From Clostridia bacterium (lineage in GTDB: Bacteria > Bacillota > Clostridia > UBA1212), in NCBI GenBank assembly GCA_017444825.1, contig JAFSVU010000050.1, forward strand, positions 167,194 to 231,193: a stretch of 64,000 nt of DNA. Direction: 5' to 3'. Position 1 is the first letter of the stretch, and each line of letters starts with the position of its first letter. Both the position numbers and the translations under genes were made by a program. Of this stretch, positions 9,412 through 17,694 are shown piece by piece. The notes under the pieces were generated by a model. It did not search any database, had not been told where the DNA came from, and saw only the letters and a list, made by a program, of their open reading frames with translations.

Positions 9412-10614
9412 TCAGCCTTTCCGGTCCTCTTCCGCCAGCTTCTTTATAAAGGCTGCTATTCTACCGCAGCAGATGCTCTCAGTGTAGTTTTCCAGGTAGC
9501 AGCGCCTTGCGTTTTTGCCCATTTCCTTTCTGAGAGCGGGGTCACCCGCGAGTCTTTTCACCGCCGCGTAAAATCCCTCCGCATCACCGTTTTTTACGAC
9601 AATGCCGCAGTTGTATTTCTCAATGTCCGCCCCGATATCCTTTTCATCGGTGACAGCAATGACCGGCTTGCCCATCATATAGTAAGAGTAAACCTTGCTG
9701 GGTGCGCAGAGTCCGCCGAGTCCCGGCTCAAGACTGACCACGCATGCGTCGCAGCCGCCCAGCGTGTCCGAAAACTCTTTGCCTCTTAAGAACCCGAGAT
9801 TTTTCACATTGGCGGCACCGGAAAGCCTCGATCTGATATCTTCTGCCTTGGTCCCGTGGCCCGCAAACACGTAGCTTATTTCCTCACTGTCCTTTTGTTT
9901 CTCGATGGCTGAAACGACAGTCTCCATGTCCTGGCAGATGCCCATATTGCCGAGATATCCACAGACAAAAGGACTTCCGTCGGCCTTTTCTTTTTCGCCA
10001 TCGTAAAGATCACGGTGCCAGTTGGGGATATATGCTATTCGGTCCCTTGAAATGTCCCGCTCCTTTTCGAAGAAATCCGCCATTTCCTCCGATATGCATA
10101 TTACGCCGTCGAGATTTTTCGACAGCTTCCCGTTGATCCGCCTCATAGTCTTTGCCATCAGGCTGTTTTCGCCTGTTTTTCCGGTCTTTACGGCTATCTC
10201 GGGATATACGTCATGGGCAATGAAGACCGTTTTGACCTTGAAAAGCTTTGACGCCAGGTTGAGTATGTTCGTGACCATTGGAGGATTGGAGTATGCCGCG
10301 ACGACCCTATACTTTCCCATGGAGAAAAGCCTCATAAGGACCGCAAAATAGAAGGAAAAATAGTTCAGCAGCCTTCCGAAAACGCTTTTTCTTGAGGAAT
10401 GGATGTACCTGAGCCTTTTGATATTGACGCCGCCTTCTGTTTCCTTCGTCGGGACCTTCTCTTTCTCGCCAATGTACTCTCCGGGATAACCGCACAGCAC
10501 GTCGACAGAGAGGCCTGCCGAAGCCATGCCTCTGCAGGTGTCTGCCGCAAGCTCCGCGCTGGTCACGTATTCGGGACTGTAGAACTGGCAAATAAAAAGA
10601 ACGTCCTTTTTCAT
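9412..10614 (-). CDS. Glycosyltransferase family 4 (WbuB-like)
   Basis: About 400 residues, GT-B fold. The N-terminal half begins with the DVLFICQFYSPE phrase of WbuB/WcaI-type enzymes. The C-terminal half has CGYLGNMG, FAGHG and the nucleotide-sugar site SLEPGLGGLCAPSK, where a Glu followed by the PSK stretch stands in for the usual EX7E. It probably transfers a sugar from a UDP- or GDP-sugar onto a surface glycan; the acceptor cannot be inferred. The ATG at 10614 overlaps the rsmI stop region (GTGTGATCATG), so translation may be coupled. Its place behind two RNA methyltransferases is unusual. Confidence 0.82.
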   Translation of the reverse strand: MKKDVLFICQFYSPEYVTSAELAADTCRGMASAGLSVDVLCGYPGEYIGEKEKVPTKETEGGVNIKRLRYIHSSRKSVFGRLLNYFSFYFAVLMRLFSMGKYRVVAAYSNPPMVTNILNLASKLFKVKTVFIAHDVYPEIAVKTGKTGENSLMAKTMRRINGKLSKNLDGVICISEEMADFFEKERDISRDRIAYIPNWHRDLYDGEKEKADGSPFVCGYLGNMGICQDMETVVSAIEKQKDSEEISYVFAGHGTKAEDIRSRLSGAANVKNLGFLRGKEFSDTLGGCDACVVSLEPGLGGLCAPSKVYSYYMMGKPVIAVTDEKDIGADIEKYNCGIVVKNGDAEGFYAAVKRLAGDPALRKEMGKNARRCYLENYTESICCGRIAAFIKKLAEEDRKG

Positions 10615-10616
10615 GA

Positions 10617-11489
10617 TCACACCCCGGCCTCGCCTTTACCGTAAATATCATACGCTTCGCTTCTGGAAAGTCCGTAGGACGAGCCGACTGTCTTTACGGC
10701 CTCGTTCCGCTTCATGCCCCCCGCGATAGCTTCCTGCACTTTCGATCTGAATTCCTCCACCGAAGGCCTGTCGCCCGCTCTTAAAAGATCGCCCCTGGCG
10801 GCGTTTTCGCCCTCTTTTTTCGCGGGGCTTCCGCCTTCAATGACCACCACGTATTCGCCTCTCGGCGGATATTCCTCAAGATATTCGAGAAGTTCCGGGG
10901 CGGTGCCGCGGATAACTTCCTCGTGTATCTTTGTTATCTCCCTGCAAAGCGCTATCTGCCTTCCCTCGGCGTAAGATGCGAGGTTCATGAGCGTTTTTTC
11001 GATATTATAGGGAGACTCGTAAAGGCAAACAGTCTCCTCTGCCTTTGATATCCTTTCAAGTACCGCTACGGCCTGTTTTTTATTTTCCGGTATAAAACCG
11101 AGAAACAGTATCGCAGAAGTTGATATTCCTGACATCACGGCACCTGTTACGAAGGCGCAGGGCCCCGGTATCACACTGTATGGCTCACCCGCCTCAATGC
11201 AGAGCTTTACGATATGCTCCCCCGGATCCGATATGCCCGGCATGCCCGCATCGGTCACGAGAGCTCCGTTTTCGCCCTTTTTAAGCCTTTCGATGATCTT
11301 GGGTCCGCGCTCCAGTTTATTATGCTCGTAATAACTGACAAGAGGCTTTTTGATGCCGAAATGGGCAAGGAGCCCGGCCGTGACCCTGGTGTCCTCAGCA
11401 CAAATAAAATCCACGCTCTTCAGCGTTTCAAGGGCCCTTATGGTCATGTCCCCGAGATTTCCTATTGGCGTTCCTACAAGATAGAGCAT
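10617..11489 (-). CDS. rsmI: 16S rRNA (cytidine1402-2'-O)-methyltransferase
   Basis: 290 residues. It methylates C1402 in the ribosomal P site using SAM. The YLVGTPIGNLGDMT start, AEDTR, VTDAGMPGISDPG and PGPCAFVTG motifs of the tetrapyrrole-methylase fold are all present. The C-terminal ~60 residues form a small helical domain typical of Firmicute RsmI. An AGGATT ribosome site supports the start. It is the middle gene of a three-gene cluster after the tRNA methyltransferase. Confidence 0.95.
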   Translation of the reverse strand: MLYLVGTPIGNLGDMTIRALETLKSVDFICAEDTRVTAGLLAHFGIKKPLVSYYEHNKLERGPKIIERLKKGENGALVTDAGMPGISDPGEHIVKLCIEAGEPYSVIPGPCAFVTGAVMSGISTSAILFLGFIPENKKQAVAVLERISKAEETVCLYESPYNIEKTLMNLASYAEGRQIALCREITKIHEEVIRGTAPELLEYLEEYPPRGEYVVVIEGGSPAKKEGENAARGDLLRAGDRPSVEEFRSKVQEAIAGGMKRNEAVKTVGSSYGLSRSEAYDIYGKGEAGV

Positions 11490-11513
11490 ACCGGTAATCC
11501 TAACCTTTTTTCT

Positions 11514-12254
11514 TTATACTGGGCATTCGAGCCCTCTGTTTTCCAAAAATCCGACCGTCCCGCCCGTTCCCGAAAGCACCACCGGGTCACCCACGATAAG
11601 CTCGCATCCGGCGCCTTTTACGCCGCAAACGAGAAACATCACAGGGGCTTTCTCCGGGTCTGCGTGGACGAAGCGGAGGCGTTTAGGCTCGACCCCGTAC
11701 TTCCGCATCAGAGCAAGGGCGTCGCAGAGCCTGTCGGGCCTGTTTACCATGTAAAACCTTCCCCCTCTGCGGAGGACCGAGGAACCGCCCGAGATCACAT
11801 CCTCAAGGGTGCACAAAACCTCGTGGCGGGCGATGTATGAATTGTAGTTTTTCGACGGGATGCCGCTACCCTCTTTTTTGTAAGGCGGATTCGTCACCAC
11901 CGCATCGAAAATCTTTCCTTTAAAAATACATGGAATATCCTTTATGTCACACAAAGCGAACTTCACCCTGTCGCCAATGCCGTTCATATCTGCGGAACGG
12001 GTTGCCATGTCCACCATCTCCGGGACGATGTCTATGCCGGTGAAGGACGCATTGGCTTTTAGCGACATCAATACGGGCAGTATCCCTCCTCCGGTGCCTA
12101 TGTCAAGCACGTTCTCACCGTCCGCAACTCTTGCAAACTGCGCAAGGGCCACGGCATCAGTCCCGTACCTGAAACCGTCCTTTTTCTGCAAAATGACCCG
12201 GCCTCCCGTGAGGAGATCGTCAAGCTGTTCGTTTTCAAGCATTCCAGACGCCAA
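11514..12254 (-). CDS. tRNA1(Val) (adenine37-N6)-methyltransferase-like protein (YabB/TrmN6 family)
   Basis: 246 residues. The QKKDGFRYGTDAVALAQF entry, GTGGGILPVL SAM loop and TNPPYKK catalytic motif identify the TrmN6 group of N6-adenine methyltransferases. In Firmicutes it typically precedes rsmI, as here. The TTG at 12254 has GGAGGG 4-5 nt upstream; the first ATG (12242) is 16 nt from that site, so TTG is favoured but not certain. The exact tRNA substrate is inferred from the family. Confidence 0.88.
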   Translation of the reverse strand: MASGMLENEQLDDLLTGGRVILQKKDGFRYGTDAVALAQFARVADGENVLDIGTGGGILPVLMSLKANASFTGIDIVPEMVDMATRSADMNGIGDRVKFALCDIKDIPCIFKGKIFDAVVTNPPYKKEGSGIPSKNYNSYIARHEVLCTLEDVISGGSSVLRRGGRFYMVNRPDRLCDALALMRKYGVEPKRLRFVHADPEKAPVMFLVCGVKGAGCELIVGDPVVLSGTGGTVGFLENRGLECPV

Positions 12255-12270
12255 TGGACCCTCCGATATT

Positions 12271-12298
12271 GAAAAACCGCGGAAATATGCCTCCGCGG
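12271..12298 (-). terminator. Intrinsic terminator downstream of the ferredoxin gene
   Basis: The CCGCGGA/TCCGCGG stem (12277-12283 with 12292-12298) is followed on the minus strand by TTTTTC. A second hairpin, GGCAGCAGA/TCTGCTGCC at 12331-12362, lies just upstream and may add to termination. Confidence 0.75.
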
Positions 12299-12374
12299 CT
12301 TCTAAATGGATGTCTCCTGATACAAAGAGAGGCAGCAGAGACCCGCGGGGGAATCTGCTGCCACGACCGCTTTA

Positions 12375-12548
12375 TCAGCCTTCCTGTGAGGGAGCTCCTA
12401 CAGGGCAGACCTCGGCGCAGCTGCCGCAATCGATGCATTTCTCAGGATCAATCTCGTATTTACCGTCGCCTTCGCTGATAGCCTCGCAGGGGCATCCCGC
12501 TGCACAAGCGCCGCAAGCGATGCATTCATCGGAAATTTTGTATGCCAT
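12375..12548 (-). CDS. 2[4Fe-4S] ferredoxin
   Basis: 57 residues. Two CxxCxxCxxxCP clusters (CIACGACAAGCP; CIDCGSCAEVCP) make it a classical clostridial electron carrier. The ATG at 12548 follows GGAGGTG by 7-8 nt; the upstream ATG at 12563 overlaps this site and is not used. It lies 60 bp after the Feo cluster on the same strand, so it may share iron control, though no operator copy is seen at its own start. Confidence 0.93.
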   Translation of the reverse strand: MAYKISDECIACGACAAGCPCEAISEGDGKYEIDPEKCIDCGSCAEVCPVGAPSQEG

Positions 12549-12609
12549 AGTCAACACCTCCATTGGTTTTTGAAGTACTGACTAATGATATCGCGTATTC
12601 GCCTTCTTG

Positions 12610-12804
12610 TCAAGATTTCTTTGCTCCTCCGGAGCACTTGCCCGCCATCGGGCAGCCCTCGCAGCCGCATCCGCAGCCGCAGGAGACCGCAGCTTTTCCC
12701 TTGCGGCGGTTTCGAATCATATTGGCGATTATTGCCGCCACGATTCCCGAGACCACAAGGAACACCGCTATTGAGCCGATATTCTGTGCTATCCATTGAA
12801 ACAT
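12610..12804 (-). CDS. FeoB-associated Cys-rich membrane protein
   Basis: 64 residues: one transmembrane helix (AVFLVVSGIVAAIIANMI, residues ~13-30), a basic stretch RNRRKGK, then a cysteine cluster CGCGCGCEGC and a distal Cys. This is the short protein found next to feoB in many Clostridia (PF12669-like); a role in handling iron or tuning FeoB is only inferred. The ATG at 12804 has AAAGGAGG 8-9 nt upstream. The longer open frame upstream lies within feoB and is not coding. Confidence 0.88.
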   Translation of the reverse strand: MFQWIAQNIGSIAVFLVVSGIVAAIIANMIRNRRKGKAAVSCGCGCGCEGCPMAGKCSGGAKKS

Positions 12805-12833
12805 TTGATTCGACCTCCTTTGGAGTTCATTGG

Positions 12834-15332
12834 TTATTTCCCGACCTTGACCTTTGTGGTAAGCTTGGACGCCTCTTTGTACTTTCTGATAAAGAGCATG
12901 TATATCATCAAACCGAGGACCAGCAGAGCCGCAATAAGGCCGATAACGTTTATGCTGCCCGTGAAGATGCTGCCGATCTGGAATATCATGAGCGAAACAC
13001 CGTAAGCAAAAAGTGTCTGGTAGAGGATGGCGAACCATGTCCACTTTGCGCTGTTCATCTCACGCTTGATGGCGCCGATGGCCGCGAAGCAAGGTGCGCA
13101 GAGCAGATTGAATACCAGGAACGAGAAGCCTGCAAGACCCGAGAAAGCTCCGCGGATCGCAGCATAGGCAGACATCTCACCGCCTCCGTAAAGGATGCCC
13201 ATTGTGCCTACGATGTTCTCCTTGGCGACAAGTCCTGTGATGGATGCGACCGTCGCCTGCCACGTACCGAAGCCAAGGGGTGCGAATACCCACGCTATAG
13301 CTCTGCCGGCGTACGCAAGCATCGAGAACTCAAGCTCGCTCTCTTCAAGCATTCTGAAGCCGCCGTCCACAAAGCCGAAGAAGCTTGTGAACCAGACCAC
13401 GATGGTCGAGAGAAGGATGACTGTGCCTGCCTTCTTGATGAAGGACCAGCCGCGCTCCCACGTGGAGCGGAGAACGTTGCCGAATGTCGGCCAGTGGTAA
13501 GCCGGGAGCTCCATAACAAATGGTGCGGGCTCGCCTGCGAACATCTTGGTTTTTTTCAGCATAATACCGGAGATAATGATGGCCGCCATGCCTATGAAGT
13601 AAGCCGATGTGGCGATCCATGCGCTGCCGCCGAAAATAGCGCCTGCGATCATTGCGATGAAAGGAAGCTTTGCGCTGCAGGGGATGAACGTTGTAGTCAT
13701 TATCGTCATCCTGCGGTCGCGCTCGTTTTCGATGGTCCTGGAGGCCATGATGCCCGGAATGCCGCAGCCCGAGCCGATAAGCATCGGTATGAAGGATTTT
13801 CCCGAAAGGCCGAACTTTCTGAATATCCTATCGAGCACGAAAGCTATCCTGGCCATGTAGCCGCAGCCTTCAAGGAGCGCCAGGAGAAGGAAGAGCACCA
13901 GCATCTGGGGCACGAAACCAAGGACAGCGCCGAGGCCCGCGATGATACCGTCAAGGACAAGTCCCTTTAACCAGTCGACACAGTTTACAGCGTCGAGGCC
14001 CCGCTCAACGAGGACCGGAATACCGGGCACCCAGACTCCGAAGTCCGCATTGTCCGGCGCCTCAAAACCGTTTTCCTTAAAATATTTAACAGCATCAAGG
14101 AATGAAACACCTACCGTATCATCGTCCGCGTCATCAGGAACAGCGTCGTAATAAGCGGTCATGGTTGTAACGGCAAGGGTCTCCTCGTCTTCAACGTCCA
14201 CCGTAGCAGTCTTTGCTTCGGGAGTGAAGGCCTCCAGCTCCTTGAGGAATGCCTCGGCGTCAAAATCCTCCGCTTCGATATCGAACTCACCGCAGAAAGC
14301 TTCAACGGCCTTTGCCGCATCGTCATATTCCCCGGCGGCCTCTTCATAAGCGGCTCTTCCTATGCCGAAGAGATACCATCCGTCTCCGAAAAGCCCGTCG
14401 TTTGTCCAGTCGGTGGCCGCAAGTCCTACGCCCACCATCGCGATAAAGTAAACAAGGAACATGATAACCGCAAAAATGGGAAGACCCAGCCAGCGGTTGG
14501 TTACGACCTTATCTATTTTATCCGAAACCGTCAGATTGCTCTTTGATTTCTTTTTGTAGCACGCTTTGATAACGCCTGCGATGTAGACGTACCTTTCGCC
14601 TGTGATGATACTCTCCGCGTCGTCGTCCAGCTCCTCCTCAGCCCGTTTGATATCTTCTTCCACGTGGCTCAGCTTCTCCTCCGGGATGTTCAGCTGTTCA
14701 AGCACCTTGTCGTCACGTTCAAATATCTTGATGGCGTACCAGCGCTGCTGCTCCTCGGGCAGCTCGTGAACAATGGCCTCCTCAATGTGAGCTATCGCGT
14801 GCTCCACAGGTCCCGAGAAGGAATGCTTCGGAAGTGTCTTGGTGTTTTTGGCAGCTTCTATTGCCGCCTCCGCAGCCTCTGTGATGCCTGTTCCTTTAAG
14901 AGCAGATATCTCCACGACTTTGCAGCCAAGCTGTCTTGACAACTCGCCAATGTCGATCTTATCGCCGCTCTTCTTCACCACGTCCATCATGTTGACCGCG
15001 ACCACCACCGGAATTCCCAGCTCTGTGAGCTGTGTGGTGAGGTACAGGTTTCTCTCAAGGTTCGTGCCGTCGATGATGTTCAGTATCGCATCCGGCCTTT
15101 CGCCTATCAGATAATTCCTCGCCACCACCTCTTCAAGCGTATAAGGCGAGAGGGAGTAAATCCCCGGAAGGTCCGTTATCGTGACGTCGCTCTGTTTTTT
15201 GAGACGTCCTTCCTTCTTTTCCACCGTTACACCGGGCCAGTTGCCAACGTACTGGTTCAAACCGGTGAGCGCATTAAACAACGTTGTTTTTCCGCTGTTC
15301 GGGTTGCCCGCAAGGGCTATACGAATACTCAT
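12834..15332 (-). CDS. feoB: Ferrous iron transporter FeoB
   Basis: 832 residues. The N-terminal G domain has GNPNSGKTT (G1), DLPG (G3), NMMD (G4) and SALKG (G5), and is followed by a helical GDI-like region. The membrane domain carries two Gate motifs (CGYMARIAFVLDRIF; PCFAAIG region), the FIPMLIGSGCGIPGIMASRT pore motif and several helices. An acidic insertion of ~110 residues (DNA about 14045-14390) sits in the first outside loop, between TM1 and LDGIIAGLGAVLGFVPQ; most FeoB proteins have only ~50 residues there. MSIRIALAG at 15332 is the likely start, with AGGA 8 nt upstream. Cotranscribed with both feoA genes. Confidence 0.95.
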   Translation of the reverse strand: MSIRIALAGNPNSGKTTLFNALTGLNQYVGNWPGVTVEKKEGRLKKQSDVTITDLPGIYSLSPYTLEEVVARNYLIGERPDAILNIIDGTNLERNLYLTTQLTELGIPVVVAVNMMDVVKKSGDKIDIGELSRQLGCKVVEISALKGTGITEAAEAAIEAAKNTKTLPKHSFSGPVEHAIAHIEEAIVHELPEEQQRWYAIKIFERDDKVLEQLNIPEEKLSHVEEDIKRAEEELDDDAESIITGERYVYIAGVIKACYKKKSKSNLTVSDKIDKVVTNRWLGLPIFAVIMFLVYFIAMVGVGLAATDWTNDGLFGDGWYLFGIGRAAYEEAAGEYDDAAKAVEAFCGEFDIEAEDFDAEAFLKELEAFTPEAKTATVDVEDEETLAVTTMTAYYDAVPDDADDDTVGVSFLDAVKYFKENGFEAPDNADFGVWVPGIPVLVERGLDAVNCVDWLKGLVLDGIIAGLGAVLGFVPQMLVLFLLLALLEGCGYMARIAFVLDRIFRKFGLSGKSFIPMLIGSGCGIPGIMASRTIENERDRRMTIMTTTFIPCSAKLPFIAMIAGAIFGGSAWIATSAYFIGMAAIIISGIMLKKTKMFAGEPAPFVMELPAYHWPTFGNVLRSTWERGWSFIKKAGTVILLSTIVVWFTSFFGFVDGGFRMLEESELEFSMLAYAGRAIAWVFAPLGFGTWQATVASITGLVAKENIVGTMGILYGGGEMSAYAAIRGAFSGLAGFSFLVFNLLCAPCFAAIGAIKREMNSAKWTWFAILYQTLFAYGVSLMIFQIGSIFTGSINVIGLIAALLVLGLMIYMLFIRKYKEASKLTTKVKVGK

Positions 15333-15356
15333 TGTCCTTATCCTTTCCTGAAATAT

Positions 15357-15372
15357 GTTAGCTTTTGCTAAC
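15357..15372. promoter_or_regulatory. Palindromic operator, Feo box 1
   Basis: GTTAGC-TTTT-GCTAAC, a perfect inverted repeat in the feoA-feoB gap. The arms are identical to those of boxes 2 and 3 and resemble DtxR/IdeR half-sites (TTAG...CTAA). Confidence 0.75.
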
Positions 15373-15390
15373 TCCATACCCAAAAATAAT

Positions 15391-15406
15391 GTTAGCTTTC
15401 GCTAAC
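15391..15406. promoter_or_regulatory. Palindromic operator, Feo box 2
   Basis: GTTAGC-TTTC-GCTAAC, 34 bp from box 1 (start to start), about three helical turns. It lies between the feoA stop and the feoB start, suggesting separate control of feoB. Confidence 0.75.
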
Positions 15407-15427
15407 CAATGATCCAAAAATAAAAAC

Positions 15428-15682
15428 TTATGCTTTCTCCTCACCGCACTCGGCAACTTCCACCATCGCCGCGTCGGCTTTTCTCAAGCTAAGTTCGTAA
15501 CCTCTGAGATTTAGCTCCACCGGATCTCCCAGCGGCGCAACCTTTCGAACATAAATGACAGTGCCCTTGGTTATGCCCATATCCATGATCCTGCGCCTCA
15601 CCGCGCCATCGCCATGAACCTTGACGACCTTCACGGTCTGCCCGATCTTTACATTTTTCAATGTAAACATTTCGTTTTCCAT
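15428..15682 (-). CDS. feoA: FeoA domain protein
   Basis: 84 residues, an SH3-like fold. The repeated beta segments GQTVKVVKVHGDGAVRRRIMDMGIT and GDPVELNLRGYELSLRKADA match FeoA, the small cytosolic partner of FeoB. An AGGAGGG site precedes the ATG. It lies between the first FeoA gene and feoB. Confidence 0.93.
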   Translation of the reverse strand: MENEMFTLKNVKIGQTVKVVKVHGDGAVRRRIMDMGITKGTVIYVRKVAPLGDPVELNLRGYELSLRKADAAMVEVAECGEEKA

Positions 15683-15745
15683 ACGACCCTCCTGAAATTC
15701 TTTTCCAAAACACCCGCCAATGATCCAAAAACCAATGGCCGGCGT

Positions 15746-15958
15746 TCAAACCATGATCTTTTGAGCGAGTTCCTTACTTATGGCGATCCTCGAGTCCTTG
15801 ACCTTTACGATGACGTTGCCGTCTCTCACGGCTACAGGCACCACCGTCGAACCCACTATGAATCCGAGGTCCTCAAGATGTCTTTTGATCTCCTGACTGC
15901 CGCCAATCTTTTTTATGATCACCTCTTCATCCGCAGGGGCAAAACTCAGCGGAAGCAT
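15746..15958 (-). CDS. FeoA domain protein, first gene of the feo operon
   Basis: 70 residues if started at MLPLSFAPADEE (15958), where GAGGG lies 7-9 nt upstream; an ATG at 15979 has only a weak AAGG. IGGSQEIKRHLEDLGFIVGS and ISKELAQKIMV match the FeoA family. Two FeoA proteins before FeoB is common in Clostridia. The promoter and operator lie immediately upstream. Confidence 0.9.
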   Translation of the reverse strand: MLPLSFAPADEEVIIKKIGGSQEIKRHLEDLGFIVGSTVVPVAVRDGNVIVKVKDSRIAISKELAQKIMV

Positions 15959-16000
15959 CAGACCACCCTCTTTCTTCATAACGCCTTATGCAGGCGTTTT

Positions 16001-16016
16001 GTTAGCCTTTGCTAAC
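16001..16016. promoter_or_regulatory. Palindromic operator, Feo box 3
   Basis: GTTAGC-CTTT-GCTAAC, starting 10 bp downstream of the feo -10 element and so covering the predicted transcription start. Occupancy would block initiation. The arms are the same as in boxes 1 and 2. Confidence 0.82.
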
Positions 16017-16025
16017 ACACTGCAC

Positions 16026-16053
16026 ATTATACTCAATTGTTCTGCAATGTCAA
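16026..16053 (-). promoter_or_regulatory. Sigma-A promoter of the feo operon
   Basis: Consensus TTGACA (16048-16053), a 16-bp spacer and TATAAT (16026-16031) on the minus strand. A consensus promoter with an operator at +1 fits a strongly repressed gene. Confidence 0.88.
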
Positions 16054-16097
16054 CAGTTTTTTTGTGCGAAACGTAAGGAAAACAGTTAAAATAGTAT

Positions 16098-16126
16098 TTG
16101 TGTGCCGTCATTTATTCTGTTATAAT
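16098..16126 (+). promoter_or_regulatory. Promoter of the secreted protein gene at 16178
   Basis: TTGTGT (16098-16103), 17 bp and TATAAT (16121-16126). The -35 is weak and the -10 is consensus. Confidence 0.55.
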
Positions 16127-16177
16127 GTCTATATATTGACAATTTCAGTCAAACAACTGTTTTAAGGAGGAACTATT

Positions 16178-17284
16178 ATGAAAAAGGTAATGGTATTGGT
16201 TATTGCTCTTGCCATGGTCCTGTCACTTCTTTCGACGGTTTCATTTGCCGAGGATCTTAATTATGTGAAAGCATATGTCGGTGAAGGGACTATCGGTGTA
16301 TGGCTCGGACACGCCAACGGCGCAACACACCTCATGGAGACTTCGGTCCAGTTCAATGCCGCGGCTTCATTCAAGGCTTTCAAGCTTCCGGTCTACTGGT
16401 CTAGCAACCCTCAGCTCAATGACCCCGCAGTCGATTACACATTCACGATCACGCCTCTCGGTTCCGCTACGCCTGCCTACTCTGTAAGCAAGACATCCAG
16501 CGAGGACAGCCCAAGCGGCATTGTCTATGAGTTCGACGAGATTCCCGCAGGAGAATACGAAGCCAAGTTCGCGATCACTTCTTCCGAGGGCTACTTCGTG
16601 CTTCCTTCGGTGACGCCCTCAAATTCAAACGTTCGTCTGAAGTTTTCCGACAGCGCATTCGGATTCGAGATTGGCTTCACAAAATCCGACCTCAGTTCAT
16701 ATTTCATGAAGCTTTCGTCGATGGCCGACCAGGAAGAGATAATCACAGCTACTCTCGCTCCTAAGGGTACAGAACCCCACCAGGTAGCCGAGAAGATCGG
16801 CATCAAGATCACGGTTCCCGCAGGGCGCGAGCTTATTTCGGTGACCGGAGTCAACAGCCCCACCTGGAACAACCAGAATCCGCCCAACACCGCAAAATGC
16901 ACAGCGTATGTCTGGACCGGAGACTATGACACCACAGTGGCCGGCACCGGCTTTGCATCGGCATCCGTAGATTCCCACCAGGACAACCAGGATATTGTGT
17001 TAACATTCGATAAGAGACTCACCCCGGGAACATATATTCTCTTATTCGATTCGCTTAATCCCAACGACGGCCCCGTAGGCTTCTGGTTCGGCAGTGAGAG
17101 CAGCATGATCGAAGAGACATACATAGGCGGCCAGCAACAGCGCATCTACCCCGGCATGTCGGCAAACTTCGTTGTTACAGACCCGACCATACCCGCCGTT
17201 CCGACCGCAGATGCTTCCATGATCATATTCATCGTGGCAGCCGCAGCAATCGCCCTTGTAGTTCTTAAGAAGAAAGTCTTCTGA
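16178..17284 (+). CDS. Secreted protein with C-terminal membrane anchor, unknown function
   Basis: 368 residues. A Sec signal peptide ends near VSFAED (residues 1-24). The body is beta-rich with many Ser/Thr/Pro and no recognised catalytic motif. A C-terminal hydrophobic helix (IIFIVAAAAIALVVL) is followed by KKKVF and should tether it to the membrane facing out. The PGTYILLFDSLNP and FWFGSES phrases resemble domain B of the surface proteins at 38525 and 39543, so a shared jelly-roll fold is possible. AAGGAGG lies 8 nt before ATG. A hairpin terminator follows, so it is monocistronic. Divergent from the feo operon. Confidence 0.8.
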   Translation: MKKVMVLVIALAMVLSLLSTVSFAEDLNYVKAYVGEGTIGVWLGHANGATHLMETSVQFNAAASFKAFKLPVYWSSNPQLNDPAVDYTFTITPLGSATPAYSVSKTSSEDSPSGIVYEFDEIPAGEYEAKFAITSSEGYFVLPSVTPSNSNVRLKFSDSAFGFEIGFTKSDLSSYFMKLSSMADQEEIITATLAPKGTEPHQVAEKIGIKITVPAGRELISVTGVNSPTWNNQNPPNTAKCTAYVWTGDYDTTVAGTGFASASVDSHQDNQDIVLTFDKRLTPGTYILLFDSLNPNDGPVGFWFGSESSMIEETYIGGQQQRIYPGMSANFVVTDPTIPAVPTADASMIIFIVAAAAIALVVLKKKVF

Positions 17285-17322
17285 TCAAGTTTAATTAACT
17301 ATTTTCGCCTTTAATGGCGTCA

Positions 17323-17362
17323 AAGCCGTGTGTCGCATTGATCCTGCCACGCGGCTTTTTTT
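17323..17362 (+). terminator. Intrinsic terminator of the secreted protein gene
   Basis: GCCGTGTG pairs with CACGCGGC (one G-T wobble) and is followed by seven T (17356-17362). Confidence 0.85.
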
Positions 17363-17610
17363 ATTACCTAATACCTCTTACCTATTACCTATTACCTCTT
17401 ACCTTTTACCTCTAACCTATTACCTCTTACTTATTACCTGAGCGGCACCCCTTTTACTTTACCTATTACCTAAGGCGGCACTCCCTCGCGTCTCGCACCT
17501 TGCATCTCGTCACTTGGCTTCACTTCGTGAAGAATCGCTCCTCGATGAAATGTGGTCGACGTGGGCCACCTATTACCTCTTACTTATTACTTTGTCCGGC
17601 ACCGCTTTTA
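17363..17610. repeat. Heptad-array intergenic repeat element, copy 1
   Basis: Eleven consecutive heptads in perfect phase at 17363-17439, consensus [ACT]TTACCT (minus strand AGGTAA[TGA]), end in GAGCGGCACCCC. A shorter array then ends in AGGCGGCACTCCC (17471-17483). After ~85 bp of unrelated sequence, three more heptads (17572-17592) end in CCGGCACCGC. Related elements occur at 37240-37344 and 47256-47395 in the opposite orientation. No reading frame is supported. Confidence 0.85.
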
Positions 17611-17694
17611 CAATCTCTTGCTTTTTCACCCCCAATAGTTTATCATACACACGTAACTGATTATTCACTCATTTGATCATACGGAGGCGTTATC

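Noticed and set aside
12805..13044. Upstream extension of the FeoB-associated protein
   Set aside because: The extension overlaps feoB in another frame and the real ATG has a strong ribosome site.
12585..13970. 461-residue open frame on the plus strand
   Set aside because: Antisense to feoB and the FeoB-associated gene; no recognisable domain.
17363..17610. CRISPR-like array
   Set aside because: Units are 7 bp with no spacers, and no cas gene is nearby.
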